Shown one piece after another: positions 34,816 through 46,045 of a DNA stretch of 64,000 nt. The stretch spans positions 64,393-128,392 of the forward strand of contig FN648415.1 of assembly GCA_000310025.1 (NCBI GenBank), written 5' to 3'. Within the stretch, counting starts at the first letter, position 1, and every line of letters starts with the position of its first letter. Under the pieces are notes generated by a model. It worked only from the letters and a program-made list of their open reading frames with translations. It was not told where the DNA came from and made no database searches. Source of the DNA: Ectocarpus siliculosus. Lineage: Eukaryota; Sar; Phaeophyceae; Ectocarpales; Ectocarpaceae. The position numbers were made by a program, and so were the translations under genes.

Positions 34816-35242
34816 CGAGACTAGGTGCATGTATTTTCTGACAACTCCGGAGTATATTCTTGTGTTCATCCCAACCATGTCACCCCATAAATGCAAAGCA
34901 CGCAATGTATGTAGACAAAGCGATTACACCAGCATTCGCAGCCTCCGCACTATGAGAAGAAGCACTAACACTCCCGAATAAATAGCTCACCGTTGTAGCT
35001 CACCGTTGTGTTGCATCACACGCGCTGCGCGGTGGGTGCGTGTGTGCATCTACACTGCTGCTGCTGTGGTCCATGCACCAGTGCACACAGTGCACACCAT
35101 CGAGGTTCTACCGAAGAGGAACAAAAAATAAAAAAAGAACTCCAGATGAATCGAAAAAAAAAAATGAAATTGGCGAGAATTGCAAGTTGTTCCCATCAGG
35201 TGATCATCCTGTTGAGCCGTTTAACCAACACTGACCTTCTGC

Positions 35243-35545
35243 CGGTACCTGTGTGGCGGTACCTAATTTGGCGGTATTTTGTGGGCGGTAACCAATATGG
35301 CGGCACTATTTTGGCGGTAGCCAATATGGCGGTGTATTTTTGGCGGTACACAACACGGCGGTACTTTTTTGGCGGTATCCGGTATCGCGTAAAATGGCGG
35401 TAGTTCTAAGGCGGTTCGAAATACGGTGGTAGTTTTTTGGCGGTAGGCGGTATCTGCCTTTTCGGCGGTACCGCCTCCGGCGATAGGCGGTAACGCGATT
35501 TCGGCGGTATACCGCCTATTGCCGGATCCGCCTATCGTGGGCGGC
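35243..35545 (+). repeat. GGCGGTA-type interspersed short repeats, field 2
   Basis: About 18 occurrences of GGCGGTA or a close variant, typically TTTGGCGGTA, at ~15-18-base spacing, separated by AT-richer spacers (AATATGGCGG, TTTTTTGGCGGTA). No reading frame is kept. Confidence 0.85.
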
Positions 35546-36083
35546 AAAACACGTCGGGAAAATTCCCGACGAATACCCTGGAAAACTCCAAGCACAAGCC
35601 AGCTCTGGCGTACCACAACTGTTGCAATAACTTTTCGAACCCTGTTCAATTCCTTCCTACTTCCTACAGCAGGAGTAGACCTGTACTTGCCACTTGGAGG
35701 GTGTGTGTGTATTTCAGGCATACATACGTTGCCGTCTGCACGTACGTACGTGAAGATTCACGATGCACGTGAGGACTTCGCGAAGTAATTACTTCAGTTA
35801 GCGTTGCTAACGCTGGAAAAGGTGACGACAGCAGTCTGTCGATATCTAGATGACACCACGCGGAACACATCCAATTAAATCCGCCGTCGGTGCTACATGT
35901 AAACAAGGTAGTGGTAATGGTTTATGAGTTGACGTTCTCCCGAATCTCGTCCAATGAGCTGCGTGATTCTTTGAGGTGACGGTCCCTACCGTAGACGCGT
36001 CCGGATGCAGGAGATTTAATTGTCGTTCACGGTGCTGTAACTCGGCCCGCCCTTGGAGTCTAGAGCTCGCGACGGGGACGCCG
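35546..36083. other. no recognisable gene
   Basis: Unassigned sequence between the GGCGGTA field and the LTR-like repeat. One ~80-aa ORF on each strand, no motif. Confidence 0.35.
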
Positions 36084-36286
36084 GCTTAGCGATGTGGGTC
36101 AAAGTTCCTCTTCCGAGATTGGCCGTGTTGACAGTGAGCGATCACCCAGAACACGTGTTGAGGCGGAGCTATAGAGGGGCTCCGCCAATGATTCAGGTAC
36201 ACCCTGGGGTATACCCTAGCCCTCCTCAAACCATCGTGAAATTGAATGATTATCAGTATTTGGCGCCCTTTCATGCTACCGTGACA
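36084..36286 (-). repeat. LTR-like direct repeat, left copy
   Basis: ~200 bp matching 44625-44827 at roughly 93% by eye, same orientation. Read on -, it begins TGTCACGGTAGC directly after a polypurine stretch (GCTGGGGGGA), as a 3' LTR would. The two copies bracket the gypsy genes. It could be the LTR pair of that element, but a second polypurine-TGTGACGG junction near 36756 leaves this unresolved. Confidence 0.6.
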
Positions 36287-36544
36287 TCCCCCCAGCATAC
36301 ATGTGTTGAAAAACACAAAATGCTAAGGAGGTAGCAGAACGTGCACTTCTCCCTCCTCAGATCATACCACGCCGGGAATATAGATCTCAAAAGGGAGGAT
36401 GCCGCCTTTCCCAGGTTAAACCACACAAAATGGATTTGACCTCGAGAGGACGGATGCCGGTGTGTTCGACGTCGATACTACATTGCTGAAATCATCGACC
36501 CCGAATGACGGCCGTTAGTACTTTGGCCGCCGAATACCGGACTC

Positions 36545-36735
36545 CTTGACGATGACGATCTTGAACTGAAGAAGGCGATCGTCCACTGAAGAAGGTGATC
36601 TTCCACTGTTGAAGACGTGCTTCCACAAACAGTCTCCACAGACCGACGACTATGACGACGATCTTGCATCTTGACCGACGATCACCGACTGTTTAGGACG
36701 ATCTTCCGCTGTAGAAGACGATCTTGGAACTCCTG
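36545..36735. repeat. GACGATCTT-rich imperfect tandem repeats
   Basis: Repeated phrases such as GACGATCTTCCACTG, AAGAAGGTGATCTTCCACTG and AAGACGATCTTGG at 20-35-base spacing. Lies downstream of the integrase end on -. Confidence 0.6.
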
Positions 36736-37006
36736 ATTCGTGACACTGCCGTCACACCCCCCCCAGCTTCCCGCATGGAGGACGGAAGATGGCAGGCAGT
36801 GTACGACTTCTCACGATTCTTGAGCGGTCAGCGGTGGGAGTCTGGTGGCAAGATCCATTCCACGCCTTAGCTCTTCCTTATCTCCGTCGATGAACTCCGC
36901 CCTCCAATACGGATCATAGAAGTCACAGACCTTCCCTCTGCTGAGCACAAAGTTGTTCTCTAGATCCATGGTTCCACAGGGAAACTCCGTGAGAGCTTCG
37001 GTCTAC

Positions 37007-38849
37007 TTAGCGTTCTCCTCGCGACGGCGGTCCCGGGGGTCGTGGTGCGATATTCACCCCGTGAAAGTCTTCCCACAGGGCATAAAAAACATCAAGTTGC
37101 AGAGGCGAGAAACTGTCCCTGGTAGTGTCTTTGGTGATCCACGGAGAAGTGGTGCCATCCTGATACTTTCCTCTATACTCCCATGCCCATGCGGACGCTA
37201 TTCCTTCAGCGCCCTGGACCACCCGTCTATTCACCAAAGTATACAGAGGTGCCGCGACGACGGAGTCTTCAGCTAATCCTAAATCCGGCGACCATACAAT
37301 ATGACCAAACTCATGTTCAAATGGATGTCTGATGTCTTGTGGTCGAGAATGAAACGGCTTGACGTCCGTCGCTTCCACCGTTCTCTGGCGGATTTGACGT
37401 CCATGCAGTCTTACAGTAAAGCTCAATCCCTCTCGCACACGTGCATGACTTGCCACGGTCCTGTGAAGTGGTCATGGGCAAGTTTAGGGTGGACTCCATC
37501 CCGCAAGAGTGTATTGGCGCTCTCCTTGACCAATACCTTGTCGCCCACCTTAGCCTTGGTGCCTGGTGATGCACGTTTGATCCTCGCGTTCTGGAGTTCG
37601 CGGTGTCTATTCCGATTTTCCTGTGTCACTTTTAGCACTTGCATCACTTCCACGGTCTTCTTTTTCGTTTCCTCCACCGTCCTTTCCAACGGCAATGCTG
37701 GGCCCGAGTTGTCTAGTGATGGCGACATGTGATCAAATGATGTCCTTGGCGCCCGTCCAAAGAGCAGTTGGTGTGCTGACTCTCTGTTTGGAAGGCTCCC
37801 ATCCGGCGTCGTACGATGGGCCCAAGTGACCACTGCCACATACTCATCCCACCTGTTCGGCCATGCCTGGCAGAGCTCCGACAGCATCTCTTGCAGCACC
37901 GCTCCCATCCTCTCGACTGTTCCCTGCCCTCTAGGATGGTTGGTCGGTCCAAAGTCGAGGGATATTTTGAGCCACCGGCACAGGTATTCCATGATCGCCG
38001 AGGTGTTTTCTGCCCCCGGATCACAGCGCACTGATATGGGTAGTCCGAAGGTGAGGATGAGGTCCAACAATTTCTTCCTGACTCCCAAAGTTTCCTTCGT
38101 GGGAAGCGGGAAAGCGAAGAGGAACTTGGTTGCTCGATCCACTATAACACGTAGTCTCGCACATCTTTCTTCAGCGATGGCCAATGGTACTTGTCCGCCA
38201 CAATGATAGTAGTGCGAGCTATCCCCGGATGTCCAAAGGTGCCACGTGCCAGGGCCAGTACTGCAGACACCAGCTTGTGGGGTAGGGCTACAACATGTGC
38301 CGCCCCTCTCGGCGTAAACCAAAGTAGACCTTGATCGTCCAGGATATAATTAGCTTGCTCTCCTTCGCCGGTCTCCAAATTGTCCCGGATGGGTTTCAAC
38401 CTCAAGTCTTTCTGTTGGGTCCTTTTTAGTTGGGCACCGTCGCGCAAGACACGCTCCATTTGTTCCAACTGCTCAGAATGTCCCCGGCAGAGAGGGAAAT
38501 CGTTGTCTGGCCGTTCTAACCTTGGGTCGGACCTCGATGGTGTTGTAGAAGAGGTCTCTGTCGACACTGATCGTCTTTCTGGTTGTTGCACCACGGTCTC
38601 CTTCTCTGAAGAGGTCGTTGGCTTCGCTATGGTGGATGGAGTGAGTGTCGGCTGTCGAGCACGTCGAGCCGCACTCCGAGTCTCCGCCGGGGTCACCTTA
38701 AAACGTGTGCGGTCGACGTGACGGTCGACGGCAACTCCCGTAGTCACCACCGCCACCGCCGCATCTTCCTGATACAAGCTGACCAAGTCGATGAGCAGAT
38801 CTTCGTCTACTTGGTTTTTTGTGATCTGTCTCTCCGGTCTTTTTACCAT
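37007..38849 (-). pseudogene. gypsy integrase with lost HHCC half and first catalytic Asp
   Basis: N-terminal linker rich in Thr/Ser/Arg, then the zinc region start (GTFGHPGIARTTIIVADKYHW, KKDVRDYV). At about 38150 the sequence jumps, with a frame change, to VIVDRATKFLFAFPLP, so the CxxC half and the first catalytic Asp region are deleted. The remaining core has Asp in VRCDPGAEN and Glu in GQGTVERM with 35 residues between, as in D-D35-E integrases. Next are GDKVLVKE and GPWQVMHVCER, then a frameshift near 37430 into a long C-terminal tail (VEATDVKPFHSRPQD, PLQLDVFYALWE). Confidence 0.85.
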
Positions 38850-39125
38850 CCATTAGACGCTTCGGCCTTCCTTTCAGTTGTAGGAGATTCAGAACTTCTC
38901 TCAGCATTGGCGCTAATGTGTGCTCTTGCATCACTCGAGCTACATCACATATTCTCAGAGTTGGTGGTACCTCGTAGTTGTCCCGGTTGGTGGTTAGCTT
39001 CACGAAATATTTCCACGATAGCTCTTGCGCTTCTTGCAACGACCCTGCGTCGTTGGGATGTGCCGTGAAAGCTGTTGATAGGGGTTTACGGCCCATGATG
39101 TGTTCCCTTGTAACCGTCACCACCG
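38850..39125 (-). pseudogene. pol linker remnant, unassigned
   Basis: Open on - with VVTVTREHIMGRKPLSTAF, ELSWKYFVKLTTNRDNYEV and HTLAPMLREVLNLLQLKG. It sits where RNase H should be, but I see no RNase H motif. It may be a displaced part of the polyprotein. Confidence 0.4.
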
Positions 39126-39130
39126 GCTCC

Positions 39131-39604
39131 TCAAAGCGTGAAGGGTTCCAGCCAATTAGGTAGCACCAGCACTGGGTATGTGGTCAGTTTCTCCACGAGT
39201 TTCATATACGCCTCAATTTGTGGAGGCCCCATGACGACTCGTTTGTTACGGGCTCGTTTAGAACTAGATTCCTTGTTCCTCAGGATGTCCGATCGTGGAG
39301 CGGCGATGGCGCTAAAGTTTGGTACGAATCCCCTCAGATAGTTGGCTAGTCCAAGGAAGGACCTCAACTCTCCCACCGTCGACGGCATTTCTATTTCTTG
39401 GACGGCTGTTACCTTCGATGGTGCTGGTCGAGTTCCATCCCTTCCGACCATGACCCCTAAGAACTCGAGCTCTGTCAATAGAAATTCGCTTTTCACGAAG
39501 TGACCTGTGTACCCTTTTCGTTTCAAGATAGTGAGGACCTTCTCCAGCAGTACGTAGTTGCCAGAAGTAACCTTCTTCCGTGGCGTACGGGGCCTCCGGG
39601 TCAA
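39131..39604 (-). pseudogene. gypsy RT C-terminal fragment
   Basis: Starts within the end of the palm domain: VLTILKRKGYTGHFVKSEF, LEFLGVMVGRDGTRP, then the thumb/connection STVGELRSFLGLANYLRGFVPNFS and a stretch up to WLEPFTL, where RNase H normally begins. A stop follows at once. Catalytic palm motifs (including the YVDD-type box) are absent, so this is a deletion product. Confidence 0.82.
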
Positions 39605-40880
39605 GGTTTGAGGCTCGGAAATACTGCACCATTCGCACTTGCGCCGCCAACCACGACTCCTTGAGTCCCAACACTATACCGTTGAATGCTGCGATGGCTG
39701 CACGACGTGTAGCCTGTTTCCGTGCTTCTTCTTCTGTCATGAGCCTCAGGAGATCCAGTGCCGTCACCTCCGTTTTCCACCCCTCACATCATTGACGAGC
39801 ATTTCTTGGCCCCGCGATGCCTGGTACTCTGTGACGGCCATTTCCTGTGGCAGCCACCCAAGGAGAAGTTCCACTCGCGCCGGAGTGAAATCATCGGGCT
39901 CGGGATAAACCACCTGATGTCCCGAAGTTGGATGAGTAGCCATGCGATCAGGCGGAAACTTCGCTACCGCACCGGACTCCATGGCGTACCCCTTTGTGAC
40001 GACGTCTTGGAAGACCAGCGGATCATGTCGAGCGTGTGTCCTTCGTGTTGATCTGCAACGGAGGTCCTTCAAACCCTCCTCCTCCCGTACCTTGGATGAA
40101 GCGTGTCTTGATACCTTCCCACACTTGGCGACGCTGTTTAGGGTCCGCCATGTTAAACGCATACACCGAGGAGAAGGGTGACGGTCCATAGTATCCTCAG
40201 TTGTATCCGTATCCGTGAGGCGCAGACCCCGTACCTCCCCCTCCTCCATGTTGTAGAGGCGAGAAGCCATGACCTGGACCCCCAGAATGCGGCTGTCCGC
40301 CCCTTCCGTGGTTGGGGAATGGCTGAGGTTGTTGATGAAACCCTCCCTGCGACGGGAAGCCCCCCCCGCTATTGGGCACGTGGGGACGTCCTCCGTCACC
40401 GTTCGCATGGGACGAAAACTGTCCGTGGGACGGTGCCAGCTGATGAGGAACGCCCCTTGAATGGTGGAATCCTCCTTGGTGCTGAAGAGGTCCTCCCGCC
40501 TATGGGTAGTGTGCTGGAAATCCGCCCTGATGAGTGGATGGTCCTCCCTGTTGCGGAGGTGTCGGCAGAAGTGGCTCTCCTGGCTGATGAAGATGTTGAG
40601 GTGGTTGTCCTCCATCATTCTAAGGACACTGCCCTCCTTGCTGTTGGAGTTGCGAAGACGGAGGTCCTCCCGGTGGAGGAGGCGGTCCTCCCTGCGACAA
40701 AGGAGGCAGTCCTCCCTGCTGTTGCGGTTGTTGAGGCAGTAGTCCCCCAGGCGGCTGAGGAGGCGGCCCTCCAGGCGGCGGAGGGGGCGGTCCTCCCTGC
40801 TGTTGAGGTTGCTGAGGAGGCGGTCCCCTAGGCGACGGAGGGGGCAGCCCTCCCTGCGGGTACTGCTGCTGGTTGTTCAT
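39605..40880 (-). pseudogene. gag: gypsy gag remnant, Pro/Gln/Gly-rich N-terminus
   Basis: Starts at ATG 40880 (MNNQQQYPQGG). The first ~230 residues are PPPGG, PQQPQQQGG and HQGGF repeats, giving a low-complexity N-terminal domain. In-frame stops occur near 40621, 40500 and 40197. A more globular part follows (VYAFNMADPKQRRQVWEG), then frameshifts into HDPLVFQDVVTKGYAMES...DDFTPARVELLLG and back into VTALDLLRLMTEEEARK...YFRASNLDPEAPYATEEGY. No zinc knuckle is left. The end is joined directly to RT sequence. Confidence 0.7.
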
Positions 40881-40925
40881 GTTGTCTTTGCCGTTGAGAA
40901 GTGAACAGTAATCACAAATCATCAC

Positions 40926-42050
40926 TCCACAGTAAAGCTGGTGTTCGTATCAGACGTTGAGAATGAGTGATAGACCTGTGTTCACGATCTCCATAGTACA
41001 GTCTTAGCGTTCAATATCGTAAAATTAGAGATGAAAGTCTGCGGTGCCGAAACAAGGAAAAAAATTCAACACTGACGACACGCGGTGATTGTGGTGACCA
41101 CTAGCATTAAAGCCGGGTACAAGGTCGGTGTGGACACGTACGTGTGCCTTGCGATGCCACAGAGAACCTAAAGCGTGAAGGAAATCCCCTCAACGTCATA
41201 TCCATCGCAGAACCAAGGTGCTTGGTATGATTCATTATTCATTCTCTGGCATTATAAAGACCGTGGTAACCAACAACATGACCCACGCATGAACAACCAT
41301 CCTACAAAATGTATCGGCCAACATCGTGCTCCGACGATCCTTTCAGGACGTACGTTATTCCAATAACTTCCTCAAATACATACCAGCAATATGCCATAGG
41401 CGGTTGATTTGTATGATACATTGGCGTGGCGTTCATGAGTGTGATAAGCACGGCATCCTCAAAACTATATAAGCTACATCTCGCAACATTGTGGACGCTG
41501 TACAACAAACTACACAGTCCAGTCCAACGTGTCTCATATTTCTCTTTGACATGGCGCTGAAGACATACAGGCTTACTGCTTACTAGGACACCGTACTGTT
41601 AATAGGTGCTCCTTTCACCGGCCCCGCAGAGCATCCCCAACCACACGGGCGGCATCCCTTTCGTCGAAGTATACTTGATAGGCATGTGAAGCCCACGACA
41701 CCGACCGAAATTGTTTCTTCTGAGGCTGCCTGTCCCTGGGGTCGTTATACTCATACTTGCGTGACCTCGTGGGAGCTACGGGACCGTCAATAGCAATGTC
41801 TGTCGCACGAGTAGCAAAGTATTTCCGCCCTCCCAGTCAACAAAATCTGTCTGTTTTCATCATGATCATCCGTGTTCGCTGTGTTCCCCCCCTCATCAGA
41901 AGGTGCCAGCATCTTCGGCTGTAGTGGAGTGTGGTTGACGTGACGGTAAAGGTTGTTGTGTCTTGCTGCGGGTTTCCGTCATAATGTTTCCGAATGACCC
42001 TGCCGTCTACGGTCGTCATGGTTCGGGTGTACGAGGTGTCGGTGATGGAA
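40926..42050. other. upstream region of the gypsy remnant, no recognisable gene
   Basis: Would be the 5' leader if the right LTR-like repeat at 44625 belongs to the element, but it is long for a leader. No convincing primer-binding site was found. Short ORFs only. Confidence 0.35.
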
Positions 42051-42054
42051 TCCA

Positions 42055-42860
42055 TGTTTTTGCACCGGACACAGAAATAATGGATCGGCAGGGAAGTATG
42101 GTAACGACACAGGTGTGGTGATGAGAATATGCCACCCGTGGCCGAGGCAAGTAATGGAAGATCGTAGTGCAGCACCCAGTCTAACGACATAGTACTACTA
42201 TTTAAGTATACTTATTAACGTCGTCCTGGATAATAACAGTCGACTTGTAGCTCTCACTACTCACGCTAATATGCAGAAGTCGACGTTTTAGAATGCGCTA
42301 CACAACACACTAATGTGCTGTCATCACGATCGATCCATCCTTCGTTCGGACATCTGCAGAATATGCCCCAAGAACCACGGATAATGACAGAAGGTGTTGA
42401 AATGGCATCAAAAGACACGGTTGAAGATACCGCGTTGGTGGAAAAATATGCCACTTGTGGCCGAGACAAGTCATAGAAGATCGTAGTGCAACACCCAGTG
42501 GAACGACACAGCAGCAATATTTTACTTTTTAGCGTCCTTCCTGGTTAATGACAGTCGACTTTTAGCTCTTACCACTCGCTCGATTATGCAGTAGTAGCAG
42601 TCGACCTGTTTACGCTACACAACCCACTACAGTGCTGCAATCACGATCTGTCCATCCCCTGTTCGGACATTGGCGTAATATTTTCCAAAGAGTTCATGAA
42701 GGGCATGTCTTCCGATGGATGCCGAGTATATGCGAAAACAACCCAACGATGAGCAGCAGCAGCCTTAACTGACGACCACGTCACTGTTGTCGATGCGACA
42801 CGGTTAATTGACTACGATGCATGGGGAAGATATGCCACAGACAGCCGTCGAGTGGTAGAA
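42055..42860. repeat. three degenerate tandem copies, ~320-380 bp
   Basis: AATATGCCAC recurs near 42127, 42446 and 42828. Around it, GGAAGATCGTAGTGCAGCACC and AACAGTCGACTTGTAGCTC-type blocks recur in the same order with indels. Non-coding. Confidence 0.7.
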
Positions 42861-43462
42861 AGATACAACTATAATATTAATATTTATCGTAGCGCTGCAG
42901 TACATGAGGTACCTGTATCACTACACAAGTATCTTTTCCTCTCTTCCTATACCATATACTGTAAACACAACAAGCACAATGGAAATTAATCTACATAATC
43001 ATTTAGCATTCCGTTATTTATTATTATGATCGATCCATTTTCCAGACGGTGTGTGTCAGCATATGATTCCCCCATGTATGGTTGAACCATGACAGCGTCG
43101 CGTCAAGGCTGTTTTTGCATAATTGAGGAAAGTACCCCTCAGCAGCAGGGCCGTATCTGCCAGATGTAGCATAGCTCTTCAAGCGAATCATAGTCACATG
43201 CCAAAGATATTCTGTAATGGTGGTTGAGGCACTTCAAGGACGGCTGCTGCATCTGTACACCAGCTGTGGTAAGGGCGAATCAAACGGCTGCTGCATGACG
43301 GTTTCAGAGAGGTACAGCGGAGAATTGCATGCATACAACCTTGCCAACCCTCGCACCGCATAGTGTCACGTGCATCAAAACCAGCACCCTGTAAATTGGT
43401 TCGGAACACCCTCCAACCCACAAGAAAAGAGGGAAAACGTAGCACTGCCAATGACATAAACA
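42861..43462. other. no recognisable gene
   Basis: AT-richer sequence. A minus-strand ORF (43763-43194) overlaps the + ORF at 43463 and has no motif. Confidence 0.35.
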
Positions 43463-43912
43463 GTGGGTTGGTGGCGTGTCCACGCTCGGTATGCGGAGAT
43501 AGCGGAAAAGGACGGGATAAAAAAAAATGTACGAAATCTACGAACCGCTGTGGTAGAGAATCAATCCAGAGGTGCTGACAACCAACTGGCACAACAGCAC
43601 GGGTATAGAGCAGATTGCCTACAGGAACTCTCAGCCATATGGATGGATGAAAGCCTCTTCTGGTTGTACAAGGTGAAGAGCATGTGTGCACGGTACGATG
43701 GCCTCGAAAGACTTTGTGTCCAAAGCTCAATATGCGGCGTTTTTGTGAGGAAATTACATACAAAACGCATACAGCGGTTCACGTCAGCTGATGCGGTCCC
43801 CATCAGCACACATGTCATCGGATACGATACCTTGTTGCCATCCTCAGCAGCAAACAGCTGTTATACCTCCCTCCGTCCAGGACAAGTACTGGTAGCCATG
43901 GTGCGCGCATGA
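43463..43912 (+). CDS. hypothetical ORF (149 aa)
   Basis: The product begins near MGWWRVHARYAEIAEKDG, has a Lys/Arg-rich middle (FVRKLHTKRIQRF) and no recognisable domain. An antisense ORF of 189 codons covers the same bases; I prefer the + strand only for its more balanced composition. Low confidence. Confidence 0.22.
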   Translation: MGWWRVHARYAEIAEKDGIKKNVRNLRTAVVENQSRGADNQLAQQHGYRADCLQELSAIWMDESLFWLYKVKSMCARYDGLERLCVQSSICGVFVRKLHTKRIQRFTSADAVPISTHVIGYDTLLPSSAANSCYTSLRPGQVLVAMVRA

Positions 43913-44624
43913 GACATACGATCTCGTGTTGTGCGCAGGACTCAAGCATCCCAGAAGCACAGCAAAGTATAGCATGACAATTTTCTGACGCACCCGGTGA
44001 GCAGTTTTACACTGGAATAAAAGGTAGTGCCAGCTCTAAAAAAAATCCATCATCTTGATTTTAGAATGGGAGTCAAAAAATATTCTTTTGTGCATGAATT
44101 TGGTTGTACATTCGTGTGTCCGCTGTGTTACGTTCTGAAGGATCATAATCCCCCCCCCACGGGGAGCGATACCAAGCACAGGGTGCAACTCACCAGTGTC
44201 TTCGATCCCCCTATGAGGGCCCATTTCATCGAAAACTAGGTCTGTTTAAGTCATGTATCCGAGGTGGTGGCGATTGAGTTCTACACGATTGTGAGCGAAT
44301 CCAACCTCTCTAAAAGAGATCGTCAGTTGAAGCAAGCAGCAACTGAGCCAAGAGTAAACGCCCCTGCGTGTATACAAAACCAAAGTTATCCTTACTCCTG
44401 CACCATGTCACAGAGGTTCTAACGCTATTGCTTACGGTAGCTCACTCATGTGTTAGCGTAACAAGCACTGGCTAGGGTTCAATTGGTTTCTTCCATTTCA
44501 TGGTCAGTTTCATCCATTTCATGGTCATGTTCATGGTCTCTTACCATTTGAGTCAAGGGGGGACTAATCAAGGAGGAACTAGCAAGGGGGGTCTATCTCC
44601 TGCATTGACTCACAACTGGTTGCT
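43913..44624. other. no recognisable gene
   Basis: Repeats of TCCATTTCATGGTCA at 44486-44525 and GGGGGGACTAATCAAGGAGG-type purine patches near 44558-44592. No gene. Confidence 0.35.
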
Positions 44625-44827
44625 GCTTAGCGATGTGGGTCAAAGTTCCTCTTCCGAGATTGGCCGTGTGAACAGTGAGCGATCACCCAAAACACGTGTT
44701 GAGGCGGAGCTATAGAGGGGCTCGGTCAATGATTCAGGTACACCCTGGGGTATACCCTAGCCCTCCTCAAACCATCATGAAAAGGAATGATTCTCAGTAT
44801 TTAGCGCCCGTTCATGCTACCGTGACA
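44625..44827 (-). repeat. LTR-like direct repeat, right copy
   Basis: Matches 36084-36286 in the same orientation, with TGTCACGGTAGC at its high-coordinate end on -. It would be the 5' LTR of the gypsy element if the pair belongs together. A target-site duplication could not be read. Confidence 0.55.
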
Positions 44828-44847
44828 TTTTGCCGCTCGCCTACAGT

Positions 44848-45770
44848 ACGGGTGCAGCCGCTCGTCGGTGCGTTCTGTTCTGTACGGTGTCACAGTAAGG
44901 GGAAGTGCTCGCTGACGCCAGATGGGGGTGACCTATCTGAGACCGACGGAAGGAATATATATACAAGGTCTTCCTTCGGGACGTGGGTGTCTACCCTTCC
45001 TCAGGTGACGCAAGACCACATGCACATTGCCCGAAGAGGAACTGTGTGTCTTAAAACGCTTGTCGTTCCGCACAAAACATCGCGCACGTTGTTATTCTGC
45101 ATCGGAGCCAGCTCGAGCGGACAATATTTTGGCAGCGAAAACTCAGACTTCCATGATGCCTTTGATTGGTGATGGCAGATTTCCGATGAACACCGAATCT
45201 ATCTGAAGCCGAAACAACACCGCAAAAGGGACATGTTCAACACTGCGTCTGGATGCATGCTCTCAGACTTGTCTGCACTTGGCCCGCTGCGAAGTGTAGT
45301 ACACGTAGGTACTGCTGTTGGACGATGCGATGACACGAAGAGTCACAGCCATGAATCATCGAATGAATGAACGAATGAAAGTGGAGAAGCAAGAGCCAAA
45401 TATTTCAAGCCGTCGTATTTGATGGGTTTGATAGGTTTCAGAACTGGTTCGCCAGGCTTGTCAGCGCGGAACGCGCCCATGGGGGTTTCGCGCCCCCGGG
45501 GTTTTGAGCCAGTTTTCGCAAATTTGGCCGTCAACTACTTGCGCCACGGAGGCTTACCGAGCTCCAGGCACGGGCGTCAATGTACCGACGAGCCTCCTGC
45601 GTGCCCCTGAGAAGAAATTTCGATAAAAGACTCGCTGCCGCGAGATGAAGAAACGCCGAAGGATAAAAAGTGACCAAATCTTATATGTACATATATGTAT
45701 GCTTCCTTCTTCTTCGGTGCACGTATTTGTGGAGGTTTTTGAATCCAGCGAATGCCACTCGCCTACCCCG
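44848..45770. other. unassigned, with one diverged hairpin unit
   Basis: At 44848-44895 there is a diverged copy of the GGGTGCAGCCGCTC unit described at 45771. The rest holds no gene that I can support; a GC-rich stretch with GGGGGTTTCGCGCCCCC lies near 45480-45500. Confidence 0.4.
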
Positions 45771-46045
45771 GGTGCAGCCGCTCTGCGGCGCGTCCCGTGC
45801 TGATAATTACAGCACCAACGCAGCCGCTCTTTTTGTATAACGCAGCTGCTCTTTGGCGCGTTCCGTGCTGTGTAGTAACCTAATGTGTACGTGTTTTTCT
45901 CTACTTTACTTTCTCGGGTGCACCCACTTGTGGAGGTTTCGAATTCGGTGAATGCCTCTCACCTCAACCCGGGTGCAGCCGCTCTGCGGCTCGTTCCGTG
46001 CTGATACTGGCAACACAGACGCAGCCTCTCTGCGGCGCTGATAAG
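45771..46045 (+). repeat. hairpin-forming interspersed units, 45-kb group
   Basis: Units near 45771, 45818, 45842, 45968 and 46019 are built on GGGTGCAGCCGCTCTGCGGC followed by GCGTCCCGTGCTGA. GCCGC-TCT-GCGGC is a perfect 5-bp stem with a 3-base loop in the best copies. They relate to the 59.9-60.5 kb units through GAATTCGGTGAA and CGTCCCGTGCTGA. Confidence 0.75.

Larger units (their letters stand above)
36757..40880 (-). mobile_element. Ty3/gypsy retrotransposon with internal deletions
   Basis: Order on -: gag (40880-~39600), RT C-terminal piece (39604-39131), integrase zinc region and core (38849-37007), the gag-RT-IN order of Ty3/gypsy. Protease, most of RT, most of RNase H and part of integrase are missing. 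A GGGGGGGG-TGTGACGG polypurine-LTR-like junction lies near 36756. Multiple frameshifts and stops; not autonomous. Confidence 0.85.

Noticed and set aside
40530-40600. CTGATGA hammerhead-like motif
   Set aside because: No GAAA partner or closing stems; the bases are codons of gag repeats on the other strand.
40178-40831. 217-codon + ORF, Val/Ala/Glu-rich
   Set aside because: Antisense of the Pro/Gln/Gly repeats of gypsy gag; its periodicity comes from those repeats.
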